A DNA stretch of 64,000 nt. It comes from Akkermansia muciniphila (GTDB lineage: Bacteria; Verrucomicrobiota; Verrucomicrobiia; Verrucomicrobiales; Akkermansiaceae). Position 1 is the stretch's first letter. Each line of letters starts with the position of its first letter. The stretch is taken from contig NZ_JABDHQ010000001.1 in NCBI RefSeq assembly GCF_018709685.1, positions 62,001 through 126,000 of the forward strand, in the 5' to 3' direction. A program made the translations under genes and the position numbers. The notes below the pieces were generated by a model. That model was not told where the DNA came from, did not search any database, and saw only the letters and a list, made by a program, of their open reading frames with translations. Of the stretch, positions 33,347 to 41,253 are shown piece by piece.

Positions 33347-35575
33347 ATGAATCCTGCCAATCCTTTGCGTCCCGGTTCCCCCAAGCGTAAAAAATCTTCC
33401 TCCGGGGGAATAATCATGACCATCATTCTGGTGCTGGCGCTTGCCGGCGGCGGTGTGGTTTACCACCGCATTTCAGTTCAACGGGCGGCGGAGGCCGCAG
33501 AACTGGCGGCCAGAAAGGAGGCGGAGGCGAAAGCGGCCCGCGCACGGAAGGCCGCGGAGCTGGAGGCGGCGCGCAGGGCGGCGGAGGAACGGGCGCGTGC
33601 GGAGGCGGCTGAGAAAGCCCGGCTGGAAGCGGAACGCCTGGCCGCGGAAGAAGCCGCCAGAAAAAGGCAGCAAAAGAAGCCGGAGGAGGTGAAGCCCGCG
33701 CCTGCGGAACCGAAGGAAGAGCCCGTGGTTCAGGAGAAAGACCCGCGGCTGGAGATTTTCAAGAAGCCCGTTCTACTGGTCAGCCTGAAGGCCAGTAACG
33801 CCGCCAATAGAAAGCTGTTTACGGACGCCTTCAATCTGGCCCTGGAAACGGGCCGCTATGACCTGTACGCTGATTTTCTGCGGTCTAATCTGGAACGGGA
33901 CGCCGTGAAGGTCATTAAATTCGGCAAATTCGACGTGTCCATGTATGACCAGAGCCCGTATCTCATGCGCGCCAATGAGTTATACCAGCTCATCAGCAAG
34001 GTGGGAGCGGAAACCATTCAGGAGCAGCTCAAGGAGAGTTCTCCCAGATATTTTTACCCATGGCTTTTTTCAGACCCCTCCGATCCCCTGAGGCTTTTCC
34101 TGCGCACGATGGCGCGGGAACAGACGCCGAAGGAGCAGTGGGGAGGCATTCTGCGGAAGTGGGCGGAGTTCTGGATGAAAACCTCCGCCATGCCCCGGAG
34201 CAAGTATTCCTCCCTGGCGCTGGCCTGCGCCATGCTGGATCCCCGCATAGCCGCCAGTCCGTCCAGGCTGCGGGCCTCTTCCTCCACCAGTGTTTCCACC
34301 ACTCCCCTGACGCTGGAACAGGTGTTCGAGTACTTTGTGGAGATGGATGAAGCCCATGAGCTTCTTACAGATATTACCAAATTAAGCCCTTCCGAGCTGC
34401 TCTTTGTGGTGGACGTGCGCCTGCCGAGGTCGGAGATGGACTGGGCGCGCAAAAAGGTGCGTCTTACCCGGAAGGGCTGGGGCGGGGCCTATTCCATGAT
34501 CCGCTACCGGATGGACCGCGCCGCCCTGGGCAAGGACCCGTACACGAACTATACCTTCCAGGAGATTCTGGATGAAGGCGGCATCTGCATGGACCAAGCT
34601 TATTTTGCCGTAAATACCGCCAAATGCAACGGCATCCCCTCCGCCTACGTTACCGGGGACGGCAACCGCGGCCCGCACGCCTGGATCAATCTGCTGACGA
34701 CGGATGAAACCTGGCAGTCCTATGGCGGGTACGGATATAATACGGGGCATTTCTCCCATCCGCACAACCGCAAATCAAAGCATGAATCCACCCTTTTGCA
34801 GGGCATGGACAAAAAGGTGAACGGGGCCCGGCTGGACAGCTCCCTGGATTATCTTTCCCTGGCGGACCTGTTTGAAGAAATGCAGAAGCCGGATTGCGTC
34901 CGGGTGATGCTGGAGGCCGCCACGCAGGCCACTCCTGGAAGCCCCCTGGGCTGGGAACGCCTGATTGCGCTGATGAGCCGCCCGGAAAGCGGCACGAAGC
35001 TGGAGGAATGGGATGCGCTGGTTACGATGATCAAGCGCAAGTTCCGCTCCCGTCCGGACTACCTGGCCATGGCCGCCCGCGTGGAGGATGAATACATTTT
35101 CCCCATGCGGGACGCCTCCACCAACAAGCGCAACGTGGCCCGCGACCTGAAAAAGCTGGAAAAGGAGACGGACGAGGGCCGCAGCGACCTGACTTCCGCC
35201 GCCATCAAGCGGCAGGCGGATATTCTGATGGAGAACGGGGACAAGGCCGGGGTGGCTTCCCTGTACCGGAAATCCATGAAGGACTACGCGCGCCGGGCGG
35301 AAGTGTTTGAGGCGCTGATGGGGCAGTATTACCGGTATGTTTCCCAGGACCAGGAGGCCGTGCTTCAGTTGGCCAAGGAGGCGGAATCTTCGTACAACCG
35401 TTATATCCGGACCAAGTCGGACGACTATTTCAAGGTGAAAAAGGAGGTCGCCATCCAGAAGAAGATTGCCGGGTATTATGAGAAGGGCGGCAATGAAAAG
35501 AAGGCCGCCTCCCTGCGCAAGGATGCGGAAAAGCGGGAGAAGAACAGCAAGAAGGGCATCAGGGAAGAGAATTAG
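33347..35575 (+). CDS. Membrane-anchored coiled-coil protein with transglutaminase-like domain
   Basis: A 742-residue protein from ATG 33347; an in-frame ATG at 33272 would add 25 residues with two cysteines and is less likely. Residues about 22-42 (GGIIMTIILVLALAGGGVVYH) form one membrane helix with a basic cytoplasmic start (RKKS). Then comes a long A/E/R/K-rich coiled coil (about 50-125) and a helical region. A transglutaminase-like core follows: C414 in DEGGICMDQAYF and H444 in GPHAWINLL, with an Asp/Asn third residue likely nearby. The C-terminal 250 residues are helical and repeat-like (TPR-like), with K/E-rich end. It may cut or cross-link cell-wall or periplasmic peptides. Function unknown. 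Confidence 0.78.
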   Translation: MNPANPLRPGSPKRKKSSSGGIIMTIILVLALAGGGVVYHRISVQRAAEAAELAARKEAEAKAARARKAAELEAARRAAEERARAEAAEKARLEAERLAAEEAARKRQQKKPEEVKPAPAEPKEEPVVQEKDPRLEIFKKPVLLVSLKASNAANRKLFTDAFNLALETGRYDLYADFLRSNLERDAVKVIKFGKFDVSMYDQSPYLMRANELYQLISKVGAETIQEQLKESSPRYFYPWLFSDPSDPLRLFLRTMAREQTPKEQWGGILRKWAEFWMKTSAMPRSKYSSLALACAMLDPRIAASPSRLRASSSTSVSTTPLTLEQVFEYFVEMDEAHELLTDITKLSPSELLFVVDVRLPRSEMDWARKKVRLTRKGWGGAYSMIRYRMDRAALGKDPYTNYTFQEILDEGGICMDQAYFAVNTAKCNGIPSAYVTGDGNRGPHAWINLLTTDETWQSYGGYGYNTGHFSHPHNRKSKHESTLLQGMDKKVNGARLDSSLDYLSLADLFEEMQKPDCVRVMLEAATQATPGSPLGWERLIALMSRPESGTKLEEWDALVTMIKRKFRSRPDYLAMAARVEDEYIFPMRDASTNKRNVARDLKKLEKETDEGRSDLTSAAIKRQADILMENGDKAGVASLYRKSMKDYARRAEVFEALMGQYYRYVSQDQEAVLQLAKEAESSYNRYIRTKSDDYFKVKKEVAIQKKIAGYYEKGGNEKKAASLRKDAEKREKNSKKGIREEN

Positions 35576-35707
35576 TCCGGCAACGCCTCCCGCGGCCCCT
35601 GCATTTCCGCGAAGGGCGGCCGTGCCTCTTTCCGGCTGCGGCATACCCGTGGAATGAACGTTTTTAGGCTGGAATGCTGTCTTATCTTCAACTAATAAAT
35701 GACCTGT

Positions 35708-36235
35708 ATGTCAAGAGAACCTTACGCGAACTTCTGGCCCAAAGTGGCGGATACCGCTTTTGTGGCGGACAGCGCCGACCTGATCGGAGATGTCACCATT
35801 GGAGAACACGCCAGCATCTGGTACCATACCACGCTGCGCGCGGATATCAACAAGATCGTTATTGGGGACTACTCCAATATCCAGGACAACAGCTGCATCC
35901 ACCTGGCGGACGACTTCGGCTGCTACGTGGGTAATTACGTGACCGTGGGCCACGGAGTGATCCTGCATGCCTGCACCGTGCAGGATAATTGCCTGATCGG
36001 CATGGGTTCCATCATTCTGGACGGCGCGGTCATCGGTGAAGGCTCCGTGGTGGGCGCGGGTGCGCTAATCACCAAGGGCACCGTCATTCCTCCCAATTCC
36101 CTGGTGCTGGGCTCCCCCGCCAAGGTGGTGAAAGACCTGGGTCCGGAATCTGCGGACAACAACCGCAAATGGGCTGAAAAATACGTGAAGGTGGCTGCCC
36201 GCTACACAGAACGCGTTATCAATCCCGGTTTTTAA
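35708..36235 (+). CDS. Gamma-class carbonic anhydrase family protein
   Basis: A 175-residue left-handed beta-helix protein (an ATG at 35699 would add three residues). Hexapeptide repeats run through LIGDVTIGEHASIWYHTTLRADINKIVIGDYSNIQDNS, CYVGNYVTVGHGVILHACTVQDNCLIGMGS and VIGEGSVVGAGALI. The zinc histidines are in IHLAD, TVGHG and LHACTV (H-x-n-H-x4-H pattern). YrdA/CaiE-type proteins of this family may hydrate CO2 but many are untested. It sits 20 bp before the BFN gene. Confidence 0.92.
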   Translation: MSREPYANFWPKVADTAFVADSADLIGDVTIGEHASIWYHTTLRADINKIVIGDYSNIQDNSCIHLADDFGCYVGNYVTVGHGVILHACTVQDNCLIGMGSIILDGAVIGEGSVVGAGALITKGTVIPPNSLVLGSPAKVVKDLGPESADNNRKWAEKYVKVAARYTERVINPGF

Positions 36236-36254
36236 CATCTGATTTCCTCCCTCA

Positions 36255-36740
36255 ATGCCGGATGAAAAGCTGATCACCCTGGAACTGTACGCCCTGCTCT
36301 ATACCCGGGCCGGGGCCGGGGTATGCCTGCGTGATCCGCTGTCCGGCAAGGTGGGCGTTATCTTCATGGAGCTGGCGGACGGCATGGCGCTGGAGCGCAT
36401 CCTGAACGGGGAACGCCCGGTGCGGCCGGATACGTCCTCCCTGCTGGGGCATTTCCTGTCCGCCATGGAATGCCGGGTAAGGCTGGTGCTCATCAACGGG
36501 CGCAAGGATGAAGTCTTTTACGCGCGCGTGGCTGTGGAGGCCGCCAATGAAGTCATGGACAAGCTGGTGGAGCTGGACGCCCGCCCGTCAGACGCCCTGA
36601 TGATTGCCGCCCGGTCCGGAACCGGCATTAAAATCGTTCCCGCCGTCTGGGAAAGCATGGAGAACATCCTGCCCCAGCTGGAGCAGCTTGACTCGGATTC
36701 CCCGGACAGCCGCGCTCCGGTGTATGTGGGAGAGCCGTAG
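36255..36740 (+). CDS. Bifunctional-nuclease-domain (BFN/DUF151) protein
   Basis: A 161-residue protein of the BFN family. The central LVLINGRKDEVFYARVAVEA and VELDARPSDALMIAARSGTGIKIVP, with its conserved D-A-R-P-S-D-A, are diagnostic. Plant and Mycobacterium relatives show RNase and DNase activity; in bacteria the role is unclear. The last 25 residues (ILPQLEQLDSDSPDSRAP) are likely disordered. It follows the gamma-CA gene by 19 bp and probably shares its transcript. Confidence 0.9.
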   Translation: MPDEKLITLELYALLYTRAGAGVCLRDPLSGKVGVIFMELADGMALERILNGERPVRPDTSSLLGHFLSAMECRVRLVLINGRKDEVFYARVAVEAANEVMDKLVELDARPSDALMIAARSGTGIKIVPAVWESMENILPQLEQLDSDSPDSRAPVYVGEP

Positions 36741-36894
36741 GGCGGCGTTCCGTGCTTCGGCACCGTGCCATTTCCTGCCCGGCGGCATGAATTGCGGCAT
36801 AAGGATTTCCTGCCGATGGACGTACCCATTTTTTATAAAAAAAACTTGCTAAGGCGCGGGAATCCCTATACATTCGCCGCACATCACTTCAAGT

Positions 36895-36980
36895 GGGTAG
36901 ATTCCCGAGCGGTCAAAGGGGGCAGACTGTAAATCTGTTAGCATTCGCTTTCGAAGGTTCGAATCCTTCTCTACCCACCA
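36895..36980 (+). tRNA. tRNA-Tyr (anticodon GTA), long variable arm, CCA encoded
   Basis: Acceptor GGGTAGA pairs with TCTACCC, D region TTCCCGAGCGGTCAAAGGG, anticodon stem-loop CAGACTGTAAATCTG with GTA at 36929-36931, a long variable arm (TTAGCATTCGCTTTC) as in class II tRNA-Tyr, and T arm GAAGGTTCGAATCCTTC. Discriminator A then CCA at 36978-36980. Confidence 0.96.
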
Positions 36981-36991
36981 CTTTTCTTTTT

Positions 36992-37023
36992 AAAACGCGT
37001 TCTTTCCGGGAGCGCGTTTTTTA
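36992..37023 (+). terminator. Rho-independent terminator of tRNA-Tyr
   Basis: AAAACGCG pairs with CGCGTTTT around a 13-nt loop, continuing into a T-run. Confidence 0.8.
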
Positions 37024-37210
37024 TTGCGCGCGCCGTTGCGGATTCATGACGCCGGGGGACAGTACGGCCTGCGCGCGGCGCATGGCCCGTTCCCTGGCCG
37101 GATATGGGAAGCGGAAGATGCTGCGCGGATGACTTGTTCAGCCTATCGACAAGGTGTACGGGACATGTTAGAAACTTCCTTCCCTATTTTCACCTCTACC
37201 GCTTATTGAC

Positions 37211-39076
37211 ATGTTGACCACGCTTCTCATCCTGGGAGTATCCGCCGTTTTGTTCGTTCAGGGGAGAATCCGTTCGGATATTGTCGCGCTCTGTTCCCTG
37301 CTGTGCCTGATCGTGTTCGGGATTTTAAGCCCGGACCAGGCGCTTTCCGGGTTTTCCAATTCCATCGTGGTCATGATGGTGGGGCTTTTTGTGGTGGGGG
37401 GAGCCATTTTCCGGACGGGGCTGGCCAAGATGCTGGGCGGCAGGATCATGAAGCTGGCAGGCAAGAGCGAGCTGCGGCTGCTGGTGCTGACCATGCTTGT
37501 TACGGCGGGCATAGGCGCGTTTGTCAGCAATACGGGAACGGTAGCCCTGATGCTGCCCATTCTGGTGAGCCTGGCTGCGGACGGCGGCATCCAGACCAGC
37601 CGCCTGCTTATGCCCATGGCGTTTGCGAGCAGCATGGGCGGCATGCTGACGCTGATCGGCACTCCCCCGAACCTGGTCATCAATAACCAGCTTCAGGAGG
37701 CCGGCATGGAGGGGCTGGGCTTTTTCTCCTTCACTCCCATCGGCCTCGTCTGCATCGTGACGGGCGTTCTGGTGCTGATTCCCCTCAGCAGGAAGTTTCT
37801 GGGCCATCATGACGACAAGACGGAACATGAGGCCAAAGGGAAGTCTCTCAGCCAGTTGATTGACGAGTACCAGATTATCAACAATCTTTACCGTCTCCGG
37901 GTGGTGGAGGATTCCGCCCTGACGGAGAATCCCCTGCATGACCTTCATATTCCGGACCGCTACCACGTGAACATCGTGGAAGTGCGCCGCAGGCATTCCA
38001 GCCGCCATTCCTTCCTTCAGACGGTCAGCCAGACCATGGCGGGCTCGGACACGCGGGTGGCCAGGGGGGACGTCATTTACGTGATGGGGGAGTTTGAGGA
38101 CGTGGACCGGTTCGCGCGGGAATGCGGGGCGGAGATGATCAACCGGAGGACATCGGAAGACACGGACTCCATGCTGAAAAGCAAATTGAAGTTTGACGAG
38201 ATAGGCATTGCGGAAATGCTGCTGATGCGCAACTCGGACCTCATCAACATGCCCGTGAAGTCTTCCGGACTGCGCGCCAAGTACGGGGTCAACATTCTGG
38301 CTATCCAGCGGGACAATCATTACATTTTCCACAATTTGAAGGACGTCAAGCTCCAGTACGGGGATACGCTGCTGGTTCAGGGAACCTGGGCGGATATTGC
38401 GCGCCTGAGTGAAAAGACCTTTGAATGGGTGGTGGTGGGGCAGCCTCTGGCGGAGGCGTCCAAGGTGACCCTGACGCACAAGGCCCCGCTGGCCGCCGGC
38501 ATCATGGTGCTGATGATTGCGGCCATGGTGTTTAACTGGGTTCCCGCGGTGGCGGCGGTGCTGATTGCCGCCGTGCTGATGGTGCTGTGCGGCTGCCTGC
38601 GCAACGTGGAGGAGGCGTACCGGACGATCAACTGGGAAAGCATTGTGCTGATTGCCGCCATGCTTCCCATGTCCGTGGCGCTGGAGAAGACCGGCACCTC
38701 GGAGGTTATCTCCCACGGGCTGGTGGCCGGGCTGGGCGGCTTCGGCCCGCTGGCCCTGATGGCGGGCATTTACTTTACGGCGTCCCTGCTGACCATGTTT
38801 ATCAGCAATACGGCCACGGCGGTGCTTCTGGCCCCCATTGCCCTGCAATCCGCGGTGAGCATGGGCATCAGCCCCTATCCGCTGCTGCTGGCGGTTTCCG
38901 TGGGCACCAGCATGTGCTTTGCCTCTCCCTTCTCCACGCCGCCGAACGCGCTGGTCATGCCCGCCGGCAAGTATACGTTTATGGATTACGTGAAGGTGGG
39001 CGTGCCGCTCCAGGTGATCATGGGCCTGGTCATGGTGGTGGTGATTCCGCTGTTTTTCCCCTTCGCAAAGGCCTAG
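37211..39076 (+). CDS. SLC13/DASS-type anion permease with two TrkA-C domains
   Basis: A 621-residue inner-membrane transporter. The N-terminal helices (about 1-190) contain the first binding motif SNTGTVALMLPIL and the hairpin GTPPNLVINNQL. The cytoplasmic middle (about 200-400) holds two TrkA-C/RCK_C regulatory domains (VEDSALTENPLHDLHI... and ...NSDLINMPVKSSGL). The C-terminal helices (about 420-620) repeat the motif as SNTATAVLLAPIALQSA and STPPNALVMPAG. This order is that of the sodium-coupled sulfate/dicarboxylate permeases (YfbS/SdcS-like). Substrate, sulfate or C4-dicarboxylates, cannot be read. It stands alone after tRNA-Tyr. Confidence 0.93.
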   Translation: MLTTLLILGVSAVLFVQGRIRSDIVALCSLLCLIVFGILSPDQALSGFSNSIVVMMVGLFVVGGAIFRTGLAKMLGGRIMKLAGKSELRLLVLTMLVTAGIGAFVSNTGTVALMLPILVSLAADGGIQTSRLLMPMAFASSMGGMLTLIGTPPNLVINNQLQEAGMEGLGFFSFTPIGLVCIVTGVLVLIPLSRKFLGHHDDKTEHEAKGKSLSQLIDEYQIINNLYRLRVVEDSALTENPLHDLHIPDRYHVNIVEVRRRHSSRHSFLQTVSQTMAGSDTRVARGDVIYVMGEFEDVDRFARECGAEMINRRTSEDTDSMLKSKLKFDEIGIAEMLLMRNSDLINMPVKSSGLRAKYGVNILAIQRDNHYIFHNLKDVKLQYGDTLLVQGTWADIARLSEKTFEWVVVGQPLAEASKVTLTHKAPLAAGIMVLMIAAMVFNWVPAVAAVLIAAVLMVLCGCLRNVEEAYRTINWESIVLIAAMLPMSVALEKTGTSEVISHGLVAGLGGFGPLALMAGIYFTASLLTMFISNTATAVLLAPIALQSAVSMGISPYPLLLAVSVGTSMCFASPFSTPPNALVMPAGKYTFMDYVKVGVPLQVIMGLVMVVVIPLFFPFAKA

Positions 39077-39202
39077 GCCGGAGAGCCGTTCACGCAGCGG
39101 AAAGGGCGTATGGCAGGGTAATTTACATGCATTACCAGAAAAAGAGAGACAAGAGGAACGTGCGGGGGTAGAAGAGGATTGTTTAAGAACCCCCATTTTA
39201 TT

Positions 39203-39436
39203 ATGAAGTATTTGCTTATTGTTCTGGCCGCTGCGTTCGCCATGCCGTCCATGGCGGAGGAAGACGCTCCCAAGAGAATGACTTCCGCGGAAAAGAAGGC
39301 CGCCCTCCTTGAAAAATATGATACCAACAAGGATGGCAAGCTGGATGCCGAAGAGAAGGCCAAGATGAAGGAAGACCTGAAGAAGCAGAAGGAGGAGGAA
39401 CGGGCCAGGAAGCACGCCTCCCGCAAATCCGACTAA
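39203..39436 (+). CDS. Small secreted EF-hand protein
   Basis: A 77-residue protein with a signal peptide (MKYLLIVLAAAFAMPSMA). The mature part has one EF-hand calcium loop DTNKDGKLDAEE (about residues 41-52) between a helix (SAEKKAALLEKY) and a very charged helix (KAKMKEDLKKQKEEERARKHA). The start at 39203 is chosen for the signal peptide. Calcium binding is expected from the loop; partners and role unknown. Confidence 0.85.
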   Translation: MKYLLIVLAAAFAMPSMAEEDAPKRMTSAEKKAALLEKYDTNKDGKLDAEEKAKMKEDLKKQKEEERARKHASRKSD

Positions 39437-39518
39437 GGGTTTATTCCTTGGCGGGTCATCTGCTTTTCGAACGGCTTGAACCGGGTTCAGGCCGGAAGGG
39501 AAACTTGTGCCTGTTCAT

Positions 39519-40034
39519 ATGATGAATTACAGAATTTGGACCAGATGGGCCGCGGCGGCCGTGTTTGCCGGGCTGGCTGCCTGCACGGCGGAGGAGTGGG
39601 CGCAGTTTAACCGGGAACTGGAACAGAATCAGCGGGCCGCCGCCGAACGCCGGGTCAAGTACCGCAAAGTCAGGCTCCAGTGCTCCGACTGGGAGATGGC
39701 GGATACGGCGGCGGCCTCCCTGTCGTCCAAGGGGTTCCAGGTCATGTACCCCGGAGAGGATGGCTACGGGGCCGTGGCGACCGTCAGCAAGACGGCGCAG
39801 GAGCATGTGCTGATTCGCAACGGGAATTATTTTACCACGCTGCACGGGCCCAATACCCGGCCCGGCTACAGGACGAAGGTTACCGTGACCGTGCATAATT
39901 TGACGGGCAGGAAGCTGGCTGAATACCAGGGGGAAAGTGTTCCTTCCGAATCCTTTCACCGTTCGGAAGCGGCCCGTTCCGCCTGCCGCAAGGCTATCGG
40001 CAGAATGCCGTCCAGCAGCTCCATTTACTGGTAG
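39519..40034 (+). CDS. Lipoprotein of unknown function
   Basis: A 171-residue exported protein with two tandem start codons at 39519/39522. The signal peptide ends in the lipobox LAAC (Cys at about residue 21), so the mature protein should be lipid-anchored. A helix EEWAQFNRELEQNQRAAAERR follows, then an alpha/beta domain with QCSDWEMADTAAASLSSKGF and TKVTVTVHNLTGRKLAEYQGES, somewhat like DUF4136/CsgG-associated small lipoproteins. No firm family. Single gene. Confidence 0.78.
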   Translation: MMNYRIWTRWAAAAVFAGLAACTAEEWAQFNRELEQNQRAAAERRVKYRKVRLQCSDWEMADTAAASLSSKGFQVMYPGEDGYGAVATVSKTAQEHVLIRNGNYFTTLHGPNTRPGYRTKVTVTVHNLTGRKLAEYQGESVPSESFHRSEAARSACRKAIGRMPSSSSIYW

Positions 40035-40071
40035 GTAATGCCGGAAGGCGTGTCCGGAACCGGAATCCGGG

Positions 40072-41097
40072 TTACGCCCCGGTTCCGCGCTTGCCGCGTG
40101 ACCTGATTTTATAGGCCAGGGTGTCCGCCAGTTCCCGGATGGCGTTGAGCGGGTTTTTCCGCAGAACATGGCGCCCTTTCAGCGTGGCGCCGGGGCGGAC
40201 GGTTCCGGTTCCCCGGTGGTTGCGGATGACCGCCGCCGTCTGGGCGAACATGTTATATTTTTCCAGCACCAGGCGGCGCGCCTCCCGGATGGCGGGGAGG
40301 CGTTTTTCATATTCCCCGCCGTCCATGGCCTTGCGGATGATTTCAAAGGCTTTCTGCGGGTTGTCCAGCGGGATGGGGATGAAGCTTTCCGGCGGGAAGC
40401 ATTCCGTTGCCAGCGGGTCTCCGGCGTAAAAGGGAAGGGTCATGGCGACAAAGGCGTCAGACAGTTTTTCCGTCCAGTGGTGGGGCTCCAGGTGGTTTTC
40501 CACGCACAGATGGTATTTGTAGTCATCCATGGCGACGGTTTTGTTTTCTATTTCCTGAATGCCGTGCCCGAACCAGTCCAGTTCCGGCAGATGGTCCGCC
40601 AGGTAGCGCGTGAGGTCATAACGCATTTTATGCATGGTATGCGTGTGCTGCTTGGCGGAGCAGATGGTGGAAAGCATTTTTGTCTTAGGGAATTCCGTCT
40701 GGTCCAGAATTTCCTGCATGGGCTTGATGTACAGCCATTCCAGGCAGCCGCGGCCCAAGGTGTGGTTGGGATGCGGCAGGTCCCGGGAGGAGTGGGTGGT
40801 CAGGACGGTGCCGAACTGGCCGGTGTACGCCCGGCTGTAGATCTTGATGGACGGGGGTTCCACCGTGATCAGGATGGTCTGGTCCGGCGGGCAGAGCAGG
40901 GGTTCCGTTTCATCCTTGATGGTGCCTACGGAGCGCCTTGGAAATTCATCATACACCAGCACCCAGTCGTAATCCGTCATGGCGGCATCCGTGCAGAACA
41001 GGCAGTCGCCCCACAGCAGGGATTCCGTTTTTTCCGGGGAGGCCTTTGTGGATTTTCTGATGACCTTGATGCGTGTGGGGCGGGGGGAGTCCGTCAT
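40072..41097 (-). CDS. GT10 (alpha-fucosyltransferase-like) glycosyltransferase, divergent
   Basis: A 341-residue protein from the ATG at 41097. The C-terminal half has the GT10 donor-binding pattern in a divergent form: MDDYKYHLCVENHLEPHHWTEKLSDAFVAMTLPFYAGDP corresponds to the YKFxxxFENs...yvTEKl...lagtvPvyxG motif of alpha-1,3/4-fucosyltransferases. The N-terminal half reads LVYDEFPRRSVG and ILITVEPPSIKIY. Here the Tyr/Phe positions differ from the second GT10 gene at 43432, so donor or acceptor may differ. It is the promoter-distal gene of the minus-strand glycan block 40072-47994. Confidence 0.75.
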   Translation of the reverse strand: MTDSPRPTRIKVIRKSTKASPEKTESLLWGDCLFCTDAAMTDYDWVLVYDEFPRRSVGTIKDETEPLLCPPDQTILITVEPPSIKIYSRAYTGQFGTVLTTHSSRDLPHPNHTLGRGCLEWLYIKPMQEILDQTEFPKTKMLSTICSAKQHTHTMHKMRYDLTRYLADHLPELDWFGHGIQEIENKTVAMDDYKYHLCVENHLEPHHWTEKLSDAFVAMTLPFYAGDPLATECFPPESFIPIPLDNPQKAFEIIRKAMDGGEYEKRLPAIREARRLVLEKYNMFAQTAAVIRNHRGTGTVRPGATLKGRHVLRKNPLNAIRELADTLAYKIRSRGKRGTGA

Positions 41098-41253
41098 GAA
41101 AGTATAGGCGTTGAAAAGGTGCACGGGCCTGCCGCCGGATTCTGGAATTTTCTCCGGAAGCGCTGCGGCAACGCTGCCTGCATGGCGCCAGTGTATGGGG
41201 CCTTCCTGCCTTGTCAATGTCAAAGGATTGGAGCTTCCGGCAGGAAAGCTCCG

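Noticed and set aside
37325-39415. A 696-codon open frame on the minus strand
   Set aside because: Antisense to the DASS permease gene; His/Gln/Arg-rich low-complexity translation with no family motif.
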